34,907 nucleotides of DNA from a virus. The notes under the pieces were generated by a model that saw only the letters and a list, made by a program, of their open reading frames with translations, was not told where the DNA came from and did not search any database. Shown here piece by piece: positions 1 to 13,500 of this stretch. Location of the stretch: positions 1 through 34,907 of IMG/VR virus record IMGVR_UViG_3300037189_012916; one strand, given 5' to 3'. Both the position numbers and the translations under genes were made by a program. Numbering within the stretch: the stretch's first letter is position 1; every line of letters starts with the position of its first letter.

Positions 1-729
1 AAGGCCGACATCACTAGGGGCAGTATTATATGGACTTATATTAAATATATTCGCATCTCGAGCCCAACCTTGTGTATTACCGGCTACTGTTCCTGCAACG
101 TGACATCCGTGATCATTATCGCTAGTTAAATTAAGATCACCTAAATCAACATAGGGAGTATATACATAAGTCCCAGCAGGGTCACCGGTTACCTGAGGAT
201 TCAGTTGAAACCAATTATATTGTACCACTCTAGATCCCCCGGATCCATCTGGATTAACGGCAAACTCCGGATGAGCTGGATCAATTAATCCATCAACAAT
301 CACTATGTCTACATTTCTGCCACTAGATGTTGTTTTAATAGAACCAGTAACCGTAGGTATTCCATTTGACCCCCAGTTCGGTCGTTGAAGGCCCTCGATA
401 CATCTTAATAAACCCCAATTTTTATGATTTTGATTTAATACAGTAGACTTATTCCAAAAACTACTGGTTTGATCCCAATGTGGTGTGATTTTTAAATTTA
501 ACTCCTCGAGCGATAATTCTACATTCATTACTCGACTATCATTTCGAATTTGTTGTGCTTCTGAATCTGTAAGAAGGTAGTGTGTATTTCTACTTACCGG
601 TCTTCTATTTGAAACTTCAACTGCTCTGTTCGGAATATATAAATCTCCCCCCTCAGTTTCCATATCTTGATAGAAAGAATCAAGATCTTCGTAGTTGTAC
701 AGGGTAATAATATATTCGCGCATAGACAT
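1..729 (-). CDS. Subtilisin-like (S8) serine protease, C-terminal part beyond window
   Basis: The 243 visible residues end at the window's left edge. After about 135 residues of N-terminal domain or propeptide comes a subtilase core. The segment IVDGLIDPAHPEF carries the candidate catalytic Asp at residue 146 and DHGCHVAGTVAG carries the catalytic His at residue 207. The Ser motif would lie outside the window. The Asp motif is unusual: families normally have D-[ST]-G, here it is D-G-L. The start ATG at 729 follows GGAG with 7 nt spacing, inside the end of the preceding gene; a second ATG two codons later is possible. It is the distal gene of the tail operon, one base after the collagen-like fibre gene. 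A virion-associated or maturation protease is therefore inferred, but its target is unknown. No signal peptide is apparent. Confidence 0.85.
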   Translation of the reverse strand, partial: MSMREYIITLYNYEDLDSFYQDMETEGGDLYIPNRAVEVSNRRPVSRNTHYLLTDSEAQQIRNDSRVMNVELSLEELNLKITPHWDQTSSFWNKSTVLNQNHKNWGLLRCIEGLQRPNWGSNGIPTVTGSIKTTSSGRNVDIVIVDGLIDPAHPEFAVNPDGSGGSRVVQYNWFQLNPQVTGDPAGTYVYTPYVDLGDLNLTSDNDHGCHVAGTVAGNTQGWARDANIFNISPYNTAPSDVGL

Positions 730-730
730 T

Positions 731-1588
731 TTATAACTCCAATTGTAATAATGTAAGTGTTACAGTAACAGTCCTGGTCACAGCATCGTTATTAGTAACT
801 GATAGATATACTGTGTCAACTGGAATAAAATCGTCATTAAAACCAATTACACCGGGAGTTATGACTTGCGAAAGAGACCCAGATGTGTTAATAGTTTCAA
901 CTATTACACCAGTTCCGGGTAATGGATCATAATTAATATCTCGGTACAAGTCAGTGGACCTGCTCACACTATCTGTGTAAATTCGAACCCAAGCAGGATA
1001 ATTAGTAGCAACTTTTGACAATACATAAGTTTTGTAACCGGCAATTTCTAAAGTTGCAGTTGACCCACTTGCTAGGCCTGTAGCACTTGCTGAAAAAGTC
1101 AATCTCGACGAAAGACCGGAACTGGTAGATAGTACGGTTCCTGTACCGGTAGCAGTTGTCCAGTATGTGTCAAAACTAGTATTAGAAGCCTTGGTCAACA
1201 CCTGACCAGTTAGTCCCCCAGAAGGAATACCAGGACCAGAGGGACCAGAGGGACCAGTTGGACCAGTAATTCCCTGGGGACCGGTTGGTCCTCCAGACGG
1301 ACCAGTAGGGCCTATAAAACCACGCGGGCCTGTAGCACCACGGGATCCATTAATACCAGACGGGCCACTAGGACCACTAGGTCCAGTAGGTCCAGTAGGT
1401 CCTCCAGAAGGCCCAGTAGGTCCCGAAGGACCGGGATCTCCTATAAGTCCTCTATCATTTAAATCAAATTCAACACGATCAAGTAAATCATAATAATTTA
1501 TCACTTTCGATATTAAATTATCAACTACAATAAAACTTGTGCTACTTGTGGCTGTTGTTAAACCAGGAAGTTGTGAAATTTTTGGCAT
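731..1588 (-). CDS. Collagen-like tail fibre or appendage protein
   Basis: A 285-residue protein in three parts. Residues 1-45 form a short N-terminal attachment region. Residues about 47-125 are Gly-X-Y repeats rich in [10 protein letters not shown], as in phage collagen-like stalks, which form trimeric triple helices. The rest is a Ser/Thr-rich beta-type C-terminal domain. The segment [16 protein letters not shown] after the stalk resembles stretches seen in fibre proteins of aquatic phages. The triplet register is interrupted twice by GPSGGPTGP. The start at 1588 has AGAGGA upstream, within the last codons of the giant structural gene, and one base separates the two genes. A host-contact or decoration role at the tail is inferred from context and architecture; the receptor cannot be predicted. 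Confidence 0.85.
   Translation of the reverse strand: MPKISQLPGLTTATSSTSFIVVDNLISKVINYYDLLDRVEFDLNDRGLIGDPGPSGPTGPSGGPTGPTGPSGPSGPSGINGSRGATGPRGFIGPTGPSGGPTGPQGITGPTGPSGPSGPGIPSGGLTGQVLTKASNTSFDTYWTTATGTGTVLSTSSGLSSRLTFSASATGLASGSTATLEIAGYKTYVLSKVATNYPAWVRIYTDSVSRSTDLYRDINYDPLPGTGVIVETINTSGSLSQVITPGVIGFNDDFIPVDTVYLSVTNNDAVTRTVTVTLTLLQLEL
1210..1447 (-). repeat. DNA encoding collagen-like Gly-X-Y repeats
   Basis: Short-period repeats of GGTCC/GGACC-type units encode the Gly-X-Y stalk of the fibre protein. The stretch is clearly more GC-rich than its surroundings. Such arrays can change length by slippage or recombination. Confidence 0.75.
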
Positions 1589-1589
1589 T

Positions 1590-4500
1590 TTATAAATCCT
1601 CTAAGGGGTCTCCGCTATCGTCAATAAATGGATCGTAATCAGTATCCAAAATAACATTATCCCCACCATAATAATATATATCTGGCAATTCAGCTTCTTT
1701 TTCACGTATAAAGCGGGCTTGATTAACACCACTAGTTATCAAAGATTCTGTTCCAGTCCATACGTATCCTTTTCTTTGTACCACGGTTATCTGAGTCCCG
1801 GAAGTAATATATTCTCCAATATTTAATGTCAATTCTTGTGTAGATGTGCTTACACTAAACTCGGGTTCTAGAATAATAATGCTGTTGGCTGTTGTATCAT
1901 AGGCCACAGTTTTATCATGCAATTCAACGTATGATTTTCGAAGCTGCCTCCCTCCATAGTAAACAGTAATTTGATCTATAGGATCTATTCCAGGAGTTAA
2001 AACAATTCCGTCACCTGTCGAAGTAGATGTTAATGTACTTATAGCATAAGTGGCTGTTTGTGCGGTATATATTCTTTGAACTAGATTATTTTCTACATAA
2101 GGAATCGATTGTTGAAGACTTTGATCTACTACTTTTGCTCCCGGTAAGCCCCTAAAGGCAGGTCCTGTGCCCAGTGTGCTTCTTCTAAGCTGACTAAGAC
2201 GGTTGCCTTCTTTGCTAAAAAATTCTATCCTTTCAGCATCGATAAAGACTACTCCGGGTTTATTTCTTGCAGGGTTAGGGGGAACTAGCTCAGTTGCATC
2301 TTGAACGTGAATTTCAGTATCTGTATAGAGCAGTTCTTGAGATAGCACTGTGCTATGATATTTCGATATCCGAGTATAATGAGTTTTCTCAAACATATCT
2401 TTAAAAATCCTAAACCCTAATATTTTTCCTCCAAATTCTGAAGTATCAATGGTAGTTACCATAACTTCGTCAGTCGGCCCCACAGTTATCCGATCATTAA
2501 TTTTTACAGTCTGCTTGTCATCTTGTATTAAGAAATCATAACGAGAAATCAAAGGTCGACCATTTAAACTTACCCATATATAATTGTCGTTCATCACAGG
2601 TCTACTCAAATGAAATTCTCGTAGAGCAGTTCCTTGAAATCTTTCTGTTCTCATCATCATATCGTTGTGATCAGTGAACGACAATATTTTTAGTTCTGCA
2701 TTAGCAATAGACGTAGTCAATTCTAGAGTATCATCTGTTATTAGATAATCATGATCAATAACAGCCATAATAGCTATAGCATCACCCACTGTTAATAGTC
2801 CTGCAGTTAATGTAATAACTCCGGTTGTAGAATTTATAGTATAATCGTAATTAAATCTTAATTTATACCCGTTTGCAAACACCTGAACATTACTGTCACT
2901 AAATGTTCCTGCCGGTCTTTGATTTTTATTATCTATACTATAAGTTAGTGTCGATCCGTTAAATCTATAATAACTAACCCACGGAGGGGATAACCGCTGC
3001 CTAATGCCGCCGCTGTCCACTTCAACAATTACTTGGGCACTAAGTGGTTCAAGTACTCCGGGCTTTTTAGATAAAACAAATGTACTTTGTGTTGCGGTCA
3101 CTGAAAACCGTTCTTCACTAATTCTGTTAAAGTTAGTGTATATTGATTCAAAGAACCAGGCTTCAACTGTATGATCACCTTGGGGCATATTATATACACG
3201 AACACAAGCACGTTGATTCCTAGGTCCAACTGCTTCAAATATATATCCATATTCAGTAGTTGTATTAACTCTGTCAATCTCCTGACCGTCTACTAACACA
3301 TAGGCCAATCTAATATCAGAAATTTTTGATAGACTTTGAACCACCGCCCTGGTTTGATTTTCTACAAAGACAATACTACCATCAACACCCGGGTCACTGC
3401 CTACATTTAATAATGTATAGCCGCCTCGACCGGAATAGGATTGAGCAGGTATCGTGATCTGATTGCCCCGAATTAAATATTCTCCCCGAATTCCGTCTAA
3501 GATCCTGCCACCGATATGTAGCATAAATCCGCCAACTGCTTCCGGAATCTCCGATATAATAAAGGACGTTGTTACTCCTGCAACCACACTAAACGCCCCG
3601 TTGATCATTAATGCGTTAGTCGGTGATTGCTGTGTATAAACATTAACACTTAGAGAATCTAATACGTGTCCCGGAACTAATTCTTCCGGTGCATAACTAT
3701 CATTTTCAGATAGGAAAGCATCTCCCGAAATAATTAGATCTTCAGGAGCAACTCCTAACCCCCCTACAAAATTAGAGGCAGTATATGATCCGCCCTGAAT
3801 AATAGAATCTAGACTATTTTCATTACTATCATATTTCCAAAATTCTACTAGTGGATTTCCGTACAAATAAACATCAACAGTAGTAGATGACGATGTAGAA
3901 AGAATCGATACTCGAACTGCAGCGCGATCTGCTATTAAAGGATCAGTAATTAAAGAATATGTAGATGTAGAAGTCCCATTGACTAAAACTGATACTCTAG
4001 CAACATCATTAGACTTTGAAAATGTTTGTACTAAAACAGAACTAGTATTAGTTACAGTTGACCAAAAATATCCTAGTAACTCGTTCTGTACATTTATGGT
4101 TTCAAGTATTATTGCGACTCTTATAGATGCAGTAGTAGACGCAGCTCCTTGAATACTAGCAAGTGTGCCTGTAGAAATAACTTCTAATACATCGTTATTA
4201 TTAATCGAATTAACTGTGTATTTTCCGTTATATCCAAGTGTAGTCATACCAGAAACAAAAACAGTATCTCCTATTTTGATATCACCATAAAAATCAGTCT
4301 TTGTTTTTATTGTGATTGTCGAACCGGTCGATGTGCTGGTTGCTTTAGCATACTTAACTCCATAAGTAGGACAATCTAATCCAATTACTCCAGTTAATGT
4401 GTTGATAGATGTAATTGCGGTATCTGTTCGTACACGCAATGTCGAAGAATTAAGTACATTTATAATTTGCCCGACCGATAGTCCTTCAGTATTATCTAGA

Positions 4501-7500
4501 GTTATAGTCGTAGACTCAATTGTAGCGGTATTGACTATTTTAGATTTAGCATAATAATTAATTAAATCATCCCAGGGAGTTGTATCATAGTTAACTCCAG
4601 AACTCCAAGGAACAGAATAGCTTAACGGTAGTCCCTGAATAATCCTTCCCGGATATTCGGCACCGGTCATTAAGAGAGGTAATTCTTTTCCAGGCATTAT
4701 ATCAGAGGGGAAATAGAATTTGTCTATTCTATCTACTGCGGTATACAAACTTATATGTTTATTATACTTAATTTTTAATATTTGTCCGGCAGTCGGGATC
4801 TTATTTAAGAATCTAAATCTTGAATATTGTTTTGAATACCCGTTATATTTTTCAAAATAATAATCAATAGTATAATCTGTAGCAAAAATTAATTTTCCGT
4901 CTAAGGTCGGAACTATTGTCTTTTTATCTGGAGAAACAGGCCAAGTTGTTACATAACTATCTCTATCACCAGTACAAACAAAAATATCCTGGGTAGCAGT
5001 ACTTCCGATTTCTGTATTAACCCCAACCCTGTCAAATTTAACCCCTAGAATATTTTTTCTTACCTGATTATTTTCTAGAGTCGCAACTAGTGTAGCAGTG
5101 GTCGAAACATAGGGTCCGCCGCCCGAAATAGTCACAATAGGAGCCTGTGTATAACCACTACCAGACTCGGTCACTATAACTTTGAAAACTTTTCCGTCTT
5201 TTATATATGCTTCGGCACTTGCCCCTGTTCCAGTATCTCCTGTCGATGTCGTTATTGTTACAACCGGTTTTTGAGTATATCCTTTTCCAGGATTAGCAAT
5301 TAAAATCGAACCTATTTCATACTTATAATTGTCTGCCCAATCTTTCCAAGGTTGATTAACTAATATAGAATCCCCTAAATTAACAACATCAACTGTTTGC
5401 GTAGCACTATTATAGTAAGGCGGTAAATCAAAATCAGTTGTGTATACGTTCGAAAGATCACCGCCCGAATCTGGGTAACTATAACTAGAAATATAATTAC
5501 GAATTTTAGTTCGATAAGGTTTTACCTCTTTAATATAGTCTTCAATATACTTGTCATTATCTAATTTATAAATTGGACGCTGGTTTAAATTTCCTACCTT
5601 GTTATAAACATTAATATACGAAGTTTTAAACGCCCAATCTAAAAGCTTCTGTTCGACTAATGCTGATCTTACTGCTTTAAAGAAGAATAAATTCCAATTT
5701 ACTTTAAGATCTTTAATGAAGATATCATTCTTAATGGCATAAAGTATTTTAGACAATTCAATATCAGGTGCCTGATCAAACCAAGTTTCATCTAGAGTAA
5801 CATTGTCATATGAGAAACTGGACTTAGGATAATTCCAGATGTTATCTAAAATTTTAATAGTCCCTTTTTCATTATAAAGAATGTTATAACCTAAACTAAA
5901 ATCTCCCTGACTATCTACTCTTTCTAAAATAATATATCTTCCGTCACCGGAATTCTTTATCTTTAAGTATGCTCCTACCGGAACATCTTCTAGTAAAGGC
6001 ATACTACCAAAATCCGATAATACAAAATCAAAATCTTTGAAGGAGTTGTAATTAGAGCTTATCCAGTCTATATATTCCCAATATAAAGTGGTATTATATG
6101 ATTGAGTTTGTATCTTAGCCCAGTTATCTACTGAATAAGTGTAAATGTATTTCGACCACTTTCCAGGATAATCTTGATCAGATCTTACAATAACTGCGTG
6201 AGGCCTGACCGTTAAGATAGGAGCAGTAACAAAACTCGAACCGGAATTTTTTATTGTAGTACTAACAACTCTGCCCAAGGTGTCAATTTCTACTTCAACC
6301 GCTGCGGCGGTATCACCCGAAATAGTCACTTTTGGTGGTAATGTATAACCATATCCCGGATTGGTAATATTAATTCCTTGAATTTTTCCATTATTAACAA
6401 AACATTCCAATTGTGCTTGAACAAGGGTTATAGTTTCGATTTCATTTAAAGAATCAATACTTTCAACTATGATATCATATTCTCTTGAATCTTCAGAAGG
6501 AATTTCTTCTTGACTTTCAAAATTAGTTAGATCGTAATTCCCCCTAATCTGATTTTTTTCTAAAACTCCATTTACAAAATCAACAAGATTACGCAGAACA
6601 TCTAATCTATTTTTAAACAACGTTTGTTGAGGTCTAATTGATATGCCATATCTATTTCTATCAGTTAAGGAGGGGTTTGGTACTAAGTTGCCCAGAGAAT
6701 CGTGACCTAATAAACTATCTATTAATTTCTTTTCAAGAAGAGTACTAGGAATACTGTAGGGATCTCCCTCCTCTAATAATAACCATTCGGTATGGCGAGG
6801 AACATCAATAGAAGAAGTATCAAGTGCTATGTTAGCATTTATTTTATCTGAGATTAACTGAGGTTGAACATTAGAGAAAGCAACTGCATCGGCAGACAAT
6901 ATCGAAGCATATTTTATTCCGTTAGCAGTAGGATCGGCAATTATACTCGATACCTGATATGAGCTAATTCTTCTGTTTGCAACATTCGGAACAATGACCT
7001 TGTTTTTAACCCAATAATAATAAACATTCTCAAAACCTCCGGTAGAACTGTTGTATACCTGTTTCACCGAAAGCACAGTATTATCTGGATATTTAGGCTG
7101 ACCGCTTATACCGTCAGTTAATCCTATTGTAGTATCGGCCTGAGCAGCCCACTCACTGGGCAACAAATCAGATTTAACCCATTCATAAACATCTATAGTC
7201 GATCCTGGGAATAACTTGCCCCAATTATTTTTCCTATAGATTTCGTCTCCTTGTTCATACCAGACGTATTTTGCAGAACTTAAATCCCACCATAATTCGC
7301 CAACGTGATCATCAATCCAACTTACCTGATCATCAACAATCACTCCGCCAATTCCAATTGTATAAACTGCCGGATCAGAAACAACTCGATAGGTTAATTC
7401 TTGTTCTGCTACGCCTGCTAGCTTTCCTTTTACAGGATCAATAACATCCAAGTAGTCTGTTATTTCTTCCTTTACAGAATCAATTAATGCTACTCGTGTT

Positions 7501-10500
7501 ACAATGCCAGGATCAGTTAAAGGTTCCTGTTCTCTTAACAATTGCCAACTTATTAGGTCAGTGTTTATTTTCTTAAATTGATATAATCTAGAATTATTAT
7601 CAGTAGTAACGGTTAATTGATTAAGGACATTGCTATCTTGATCCACTAATGCGGCAGTAGGAGTCTCTAAATATCCATATCCCGGAGTTATTACTGTAAA
7701 TCCACTAACAGTTTTTGTTTCGTCTGTAATCTCACTGTATAAAATTTCAACCGTAGGTTCTGCTCCCGGTGATAATATAGGAGCAGAAAAATCTACAGAA
7801 ATAGTCGCAGTAACATTCACTGTTACTGTTCCAGTTCCGGTCAATCGAAGAAACTTAACTCCTACTGGGATAAAGGACGGAGAACCTACAAATATATTAT
7901 TATTTACAATAGAAACTGCAGTACCATACCTGCTGCCTCTGAGAATATCGGCATCGTTTAATTCTTCTGCCTGTATAAAATATTCATCTAGTAAATTATA
8001 GACATACGCTGCCCCGGAATCAGGAACTGGGTCTACGAATCTAGTAGTTTTTTGATCAAAAGTAGTTTCGCCATTTTTCCCATTAGAGTCAAAAGTTAAA
8101 AACTGTGATCTATTTGTTCCTAATGAGGAAATTGCAAGAGTTGTTTCATCTTCGCTAATTGCTATTGCGTGACCAAATTTTAAATCAGAATTTACCAATG
8201 GATTTTCAATCAATTGCTTATAGGTAAAAATTCCAGTTCCGGTGTTTACATAAACCGCTGCCTTGCCCCTCGATTCTTCTGCAAATCGAACTTCTTTTGA
8301 AGATGCAATTAGATATTTTCCAGTAGACGAAACAACAACATCATCCCCAAATTGATCTGTAGTACCAAACGGAGAAATTATTGTTTGTTTCCAATTTAGA
8401 GCTCCATCATAAATCTGTAGTATTCCTGTGGCTGTAGAAAGATTATGCCCTGGAGCACTAATAGCAATTACATCTCCGGTTTTACTTCCAGAAATTTTAT
8501 GACCCCACTTACTGCTATAGGTGAGAGATATCGACGATGTTGTTCCTAATGTTATACCTCGAGGATGAGCAGAAATTAAAATTGTCGAGGTGTTAGTTTG
8601 GGTATTAACATTATAAGCGTAAACTGATCCAGTGGCCGAACTGGGATATGTAGCAGGTGATCCTACAAGTAACAGTGTAGGTTGGTTTGCGGCGACTTGA
8701 TTAATGTAAATAGAATGCCCAAATCTAGCGTAATTTGCCGAGTACGGATTCGCTATAACTGCCTGAGTATTTTCTTCATTAAATCGAATATTCCTAGAGC
8801 TAATCTTAACTAATCCGTCTGAAATATAATAACGAATATTTCCAGAGCCAGTACTTAATGCAACTGCACCTGAAGTGTTTGCTGCTCGAACAAAACTAGA
8901 CTCAGGGGCGCCGGAAAAATACAATTTCTTACCAACATCGTAAGCTAAAGAATAACCAAATTGAGTAGATGTATTATTGGCACAATATCTTATCAGGCCG
9001 GTATTAAGAGTATATTCATATTGTTTTTCAATATTGTCACCGTCCTTATCATATACCCAGACTTTACCGTAGCTCGGAGCTCCAGTTTGATACCAATCAT
9101 AGGCTGAGGTTAAAAGAACAGAACTATCATTAGTAGAATAGATTGCGTGTCCTAATTTTTGACCAGGCGTGCGTTGACTGGAAGAAATCTCTAGTGCAGT
9201 ATTATAATTTTTTACCTTTTCGTATACTTGCCATTTATTACCTACACCAGAATCTATCCAAACTTTTTCTGTATTAAACAACCTAAATAAATTCTTTTGT
9301 TGAGAAAAAACATTTAAATTCTCATATCGAACAGGTTCAAATTTAAACAATGCACCATAGTAGAGAAGATCATCATCTTCGAGACCAGAAAGATCACTGG
9401 CTACTACGAATTGATTTGCTTTAAGAATTTTTATAACCCGGTAAATTCCATTTACCTGATCATTAAATCTTATAATAGAAACAATATCTCCAATTGCAAG
9501 CTGATGGTGATAATTCGTAACAAATGCTAACTCTTCTCCCGGAACATTAATGAATACACCGGTAACACGCGGAGTTTGTAAAGTATATCGATAAACTGTC
9601 CAATCTCCGTTTTCTAAAAATCCCAACCAAAACGTATCCCCTTCGTTTATTAAATTATTGTTTGCGATGTCAAGGATACTATTTTTATTATATGCCGTTG
9701 CTGTCACATCCTCTCTACGAACATATCCTGCCGTAGTTAGTTCTATATTATTGTCGTCAAAGACTCCGTCGACTGTCTTAAAGGTCGAGGTTGACGAATA
9801 TCGAGCAGGCGTTATCTGTAGTGCATCTGCTTCTACATAATTAATTAAAGGATTTTGTTCCGAAGGCAGAACATCTACAAATTTTACTATATATGGATTT
9901 TCTAAAAATCCAGCTTCTTGTAGTTTAAATTCTATTTCATTATAAGTTTCATAACCGCCATAATGACCCACTCGAAATGCCCACGATTCGTTTATCTCTA
10001 CATCACCTTGATTATTGTATTTGTTGGCTTTTGCTAGTTTATCAATAGAATTTTTAGTGCCTTTCTCTTTAATATATCCTCTATAAAATTTGTATCTTGC
10101 GGTTGGGGTAACAAAAATATTACGCAAAAATTCTCTTTCACTATACCCAATTAGGTGTTGTGCCAATTTTTGTTGTTCGTAATCGAAATTGTCAATATCT
10201 AAACTATAAAAATCTTCAAACTGACCAATCTTATAATCAAAATTGGGCAAAAGATCAGACTGCGGTTTTTCAGTTAACTTGACCCATTTGTTATAGTCAA
10301 ACGTCGAGTTGCTTCTTATTTCTTCATTTGCCTGATAATAAAATCCATTATATCTAACAACATCGCCGGGAGCATAACTTACAAATTGTTTCCAGTCAGA
10401 AATTGAAATATTATCATAAACAAATCCGGGACTGAAAAAATCTCCATCCCAATTTTTAGTTCTAAATCCAGAAAGACGTAATCTTCGTTGTTTATAACCA

Positions 10501-13500
10501 GTTTCTATATCATATATAGTATCATTGAAAACTGTTTCATTATTAAACACCATCGCATGTTCTTTTTGAATCAGATTCAATGAAGCAAAAAATATTCCTT
10601 CTTCAGTTTCGTAAGTTGAGATAGTAAAAGTTCCACTATCTCTATTAACGTCAAATTTATCTACAGGGAACGCTCTGCCGTCTGCCTTTAATAAAGAATA
10701 TTCGTATTTTTTAGAAGTAAGACTGTCTACAACCGAATCTTGAAATTTCATTTTTAAAAGATCCGCAAACGGAGATAATGTTATTAAATTATTGTTTGCC
10801 CAATTTTGTGTAGTCCAGTATAAAAATTCTTTTCCGGAGAATTTCCAGTTTATAACATCTCCAAGATCATTTTGAAACTGATCGAAAATAAACCCTTGGC
10901 TTTCTAACCAATTTCCATAACCGAGTATAAGATCAAATACTTCTTGTTCGGTTGAAAATACTGTTCCGTATGGAATCAAGGTTTCTGTCAATTCATATCT
11001 AGCTGGTAATTGAACTGTTACTCCACCGGTTATAGGCAATGAAGGTAAACCTTCAAATAGATCAGGATCGAAGATTGCCTGAAGATTGTGACCGACCTTT
11101 ACTCTATAAAATTTTCCATTATATTTTACAATTTGTCCTTGCTTGTAATAACGAGTAGTAGTCGAGTTCCCGCCAATTACAGTATCAGTTGTTGAACTTG
11201 TCCAATCGGTATAACTAGCAGAAATTCCTCCTACAGTTATTGCACCAGATACTAAAGTTTTAATAGGTTTAAAAATTGTAAAATAAGGATAGGTATTATC
11301 ATATCCCTTTACAACATATTGACCGTTGGTCTTCTGTACAATAATTCCGGAAATTCTCGATGACTTAATAGGATTGCTTACATTAAGTAACAAAGAATAA
11401 TCTTCAGGGGGAAGGTATGCACCAGGTCCGGTAGAAGTAGGATCGATCGAATCAATAATTATTTGTAGCTTTTCTTTGTTAGTGAACCCTCCTAATTTAT
11501 GAAATAGATTGTAGTTTACATAATCTAGATCTTGCCTTAAGATAGAAATATAATTCAAATCTTTAGTCATGCCAACTTCTTGGACAAAAACTCCAAACCC
11601 AGATATACTTCCACTATCCGAGGTAACAAGATTTTTAGGATTTAAATAAATTCCAGAATCAGAATAAACAATTTGTCCCGAAGGATTAAAACTTATTCTG
11701 CTGAGATCAAACAATTTACTTGTATAGTTTGTAGGATCTAATAGAGCAGCAGCAGCATTGATCACAAAAGGCCAGTAACTGCTATTTCTCCAAGAGGTTT
11801 CAGCAGGACTGCAATCTCCAAAAATCCAATTAGACTTTTGGTCATTGTATGCAATCGGCCCTATCATAAAATTGACAGGGGAAACTAAATTCCCGTTTTG
11901 ATCAACAGGCAACACTGTGGACAGCCCTGGTCGAGCATAAGCATCTTTATATGTATTAGTTCCGTCTCTTATAAAACCATTTTCTATATCCGACCACATA
12001 ACGGTATTGGTTGAACTGTAATTTGTCCCATACTCACTGTTCCACCAAACAGGTTTTGAAGATAAACCCAACATCTCCCAGGGGCGAACATTGGGCTGAT
12101 CGGTGTCATAAAAATATCGATAAAAATTCTTCCAATATCCAGAAGTAGGATTTTCAAAAAGAATATCTGTACCTCCTTTATAATTCCAGGTAAAGCTATT
12201 CCCCTCATCGTAACTGTTATTAGTAGTTACATCAATATTATAATTACCGGCCCATTTTATAAAATCTTTTTGTATAATATTGTTAACGTCTGATATGTCA
12301 TACTTGTTTGTTCGAAATGCGCCAGGTAAAACTAATCCTATATCAAAGATATTTGGATTGTATGTTGTCTTAATATTGTTAAAAATTCGTTTTTCAAATT
12401 CTAAAATTATGTTATCTCGATAATCATCATATGCCCTAATAACGCTTCCATCATGGCACCGAATCATTGATACTGTGTTTTCAATATAAGAATTATCTAG
12501 ATAAATTTCTGGTTGATATTTAGGAAATAAACCTACTTTTGAAGGAGTAGGAGGTACAAAGGATCCTAATGTATCAATATATCTAACAATCTTGATTTTA
12601 TCCCCAAACGCCAGCTCTTGAGAGAAAATAATACTAGAATTTAACAAATTAAATTCGTATTCTTTACCTACGGTTACCTGTTCATTGTTTAGGTAAATTA
12701 AAACTGACACTGTACTTAAAGTCGAAAGATCAAAATCTATTCCAATTGGGTACTCAGTTATTGTAGTATCATCAACTGTGAATTCAGTTACAACTTTATT
12801 TTTTCCATAGCCCAACATATCCGATGAATAATATGGGGATTGTAAATTTTTTGACTTATTAATCTCTAATAAAATTTGATCAAGAGCATCTGCAGGGCTA
12901 ATGTCTCCTTCTACAGTACTAGTTAATCTAATTAAATTAGATTTAAATTGATTGTAATGATCAGCAACTTTTCTAATAGCATCTACTACATTATGTTCTT
13001 TCTTGCCTAGAAAAGTTTGAGCAAACGAAATAGGATTCTTACTGATAATTAATCGACGACCGTTTTCTTGATAATTATCCAGATCTCTTAAATTACTAGA
13101 GCCGGGAAATTGCCCTTCTAAGGCCGTAAACCCTTCTAACATCGAAGATAAATGATCGCTCATCTCAGAAAGAGTTATTTCAGAAATTGGTCCATTTAAC
13201 GGATTATTTGTAAGACTTAAAGGAGTTTCATAAGACCCATTAGCATTAGGTATTTGATCAGTAAAAATTTTAAGAACAACAGTATCATTCTTAGATAATA
13301 AAGAATCATATGAGACTGTTATATACTCGGAAGATTGAGTTAATGTACAAGGTACTTTTTTATTGTTTACATAGCTAACTAAATTTGTTACGGTTGAAAA
13401 CGGTTTGTCCAGGCAAGTTACAACAATTAAATCAGTTTCATTTTCTAATATCTGAAGCTCAACAACAGGAATTTGATATTCAGAACCCTCTCTCCATATG

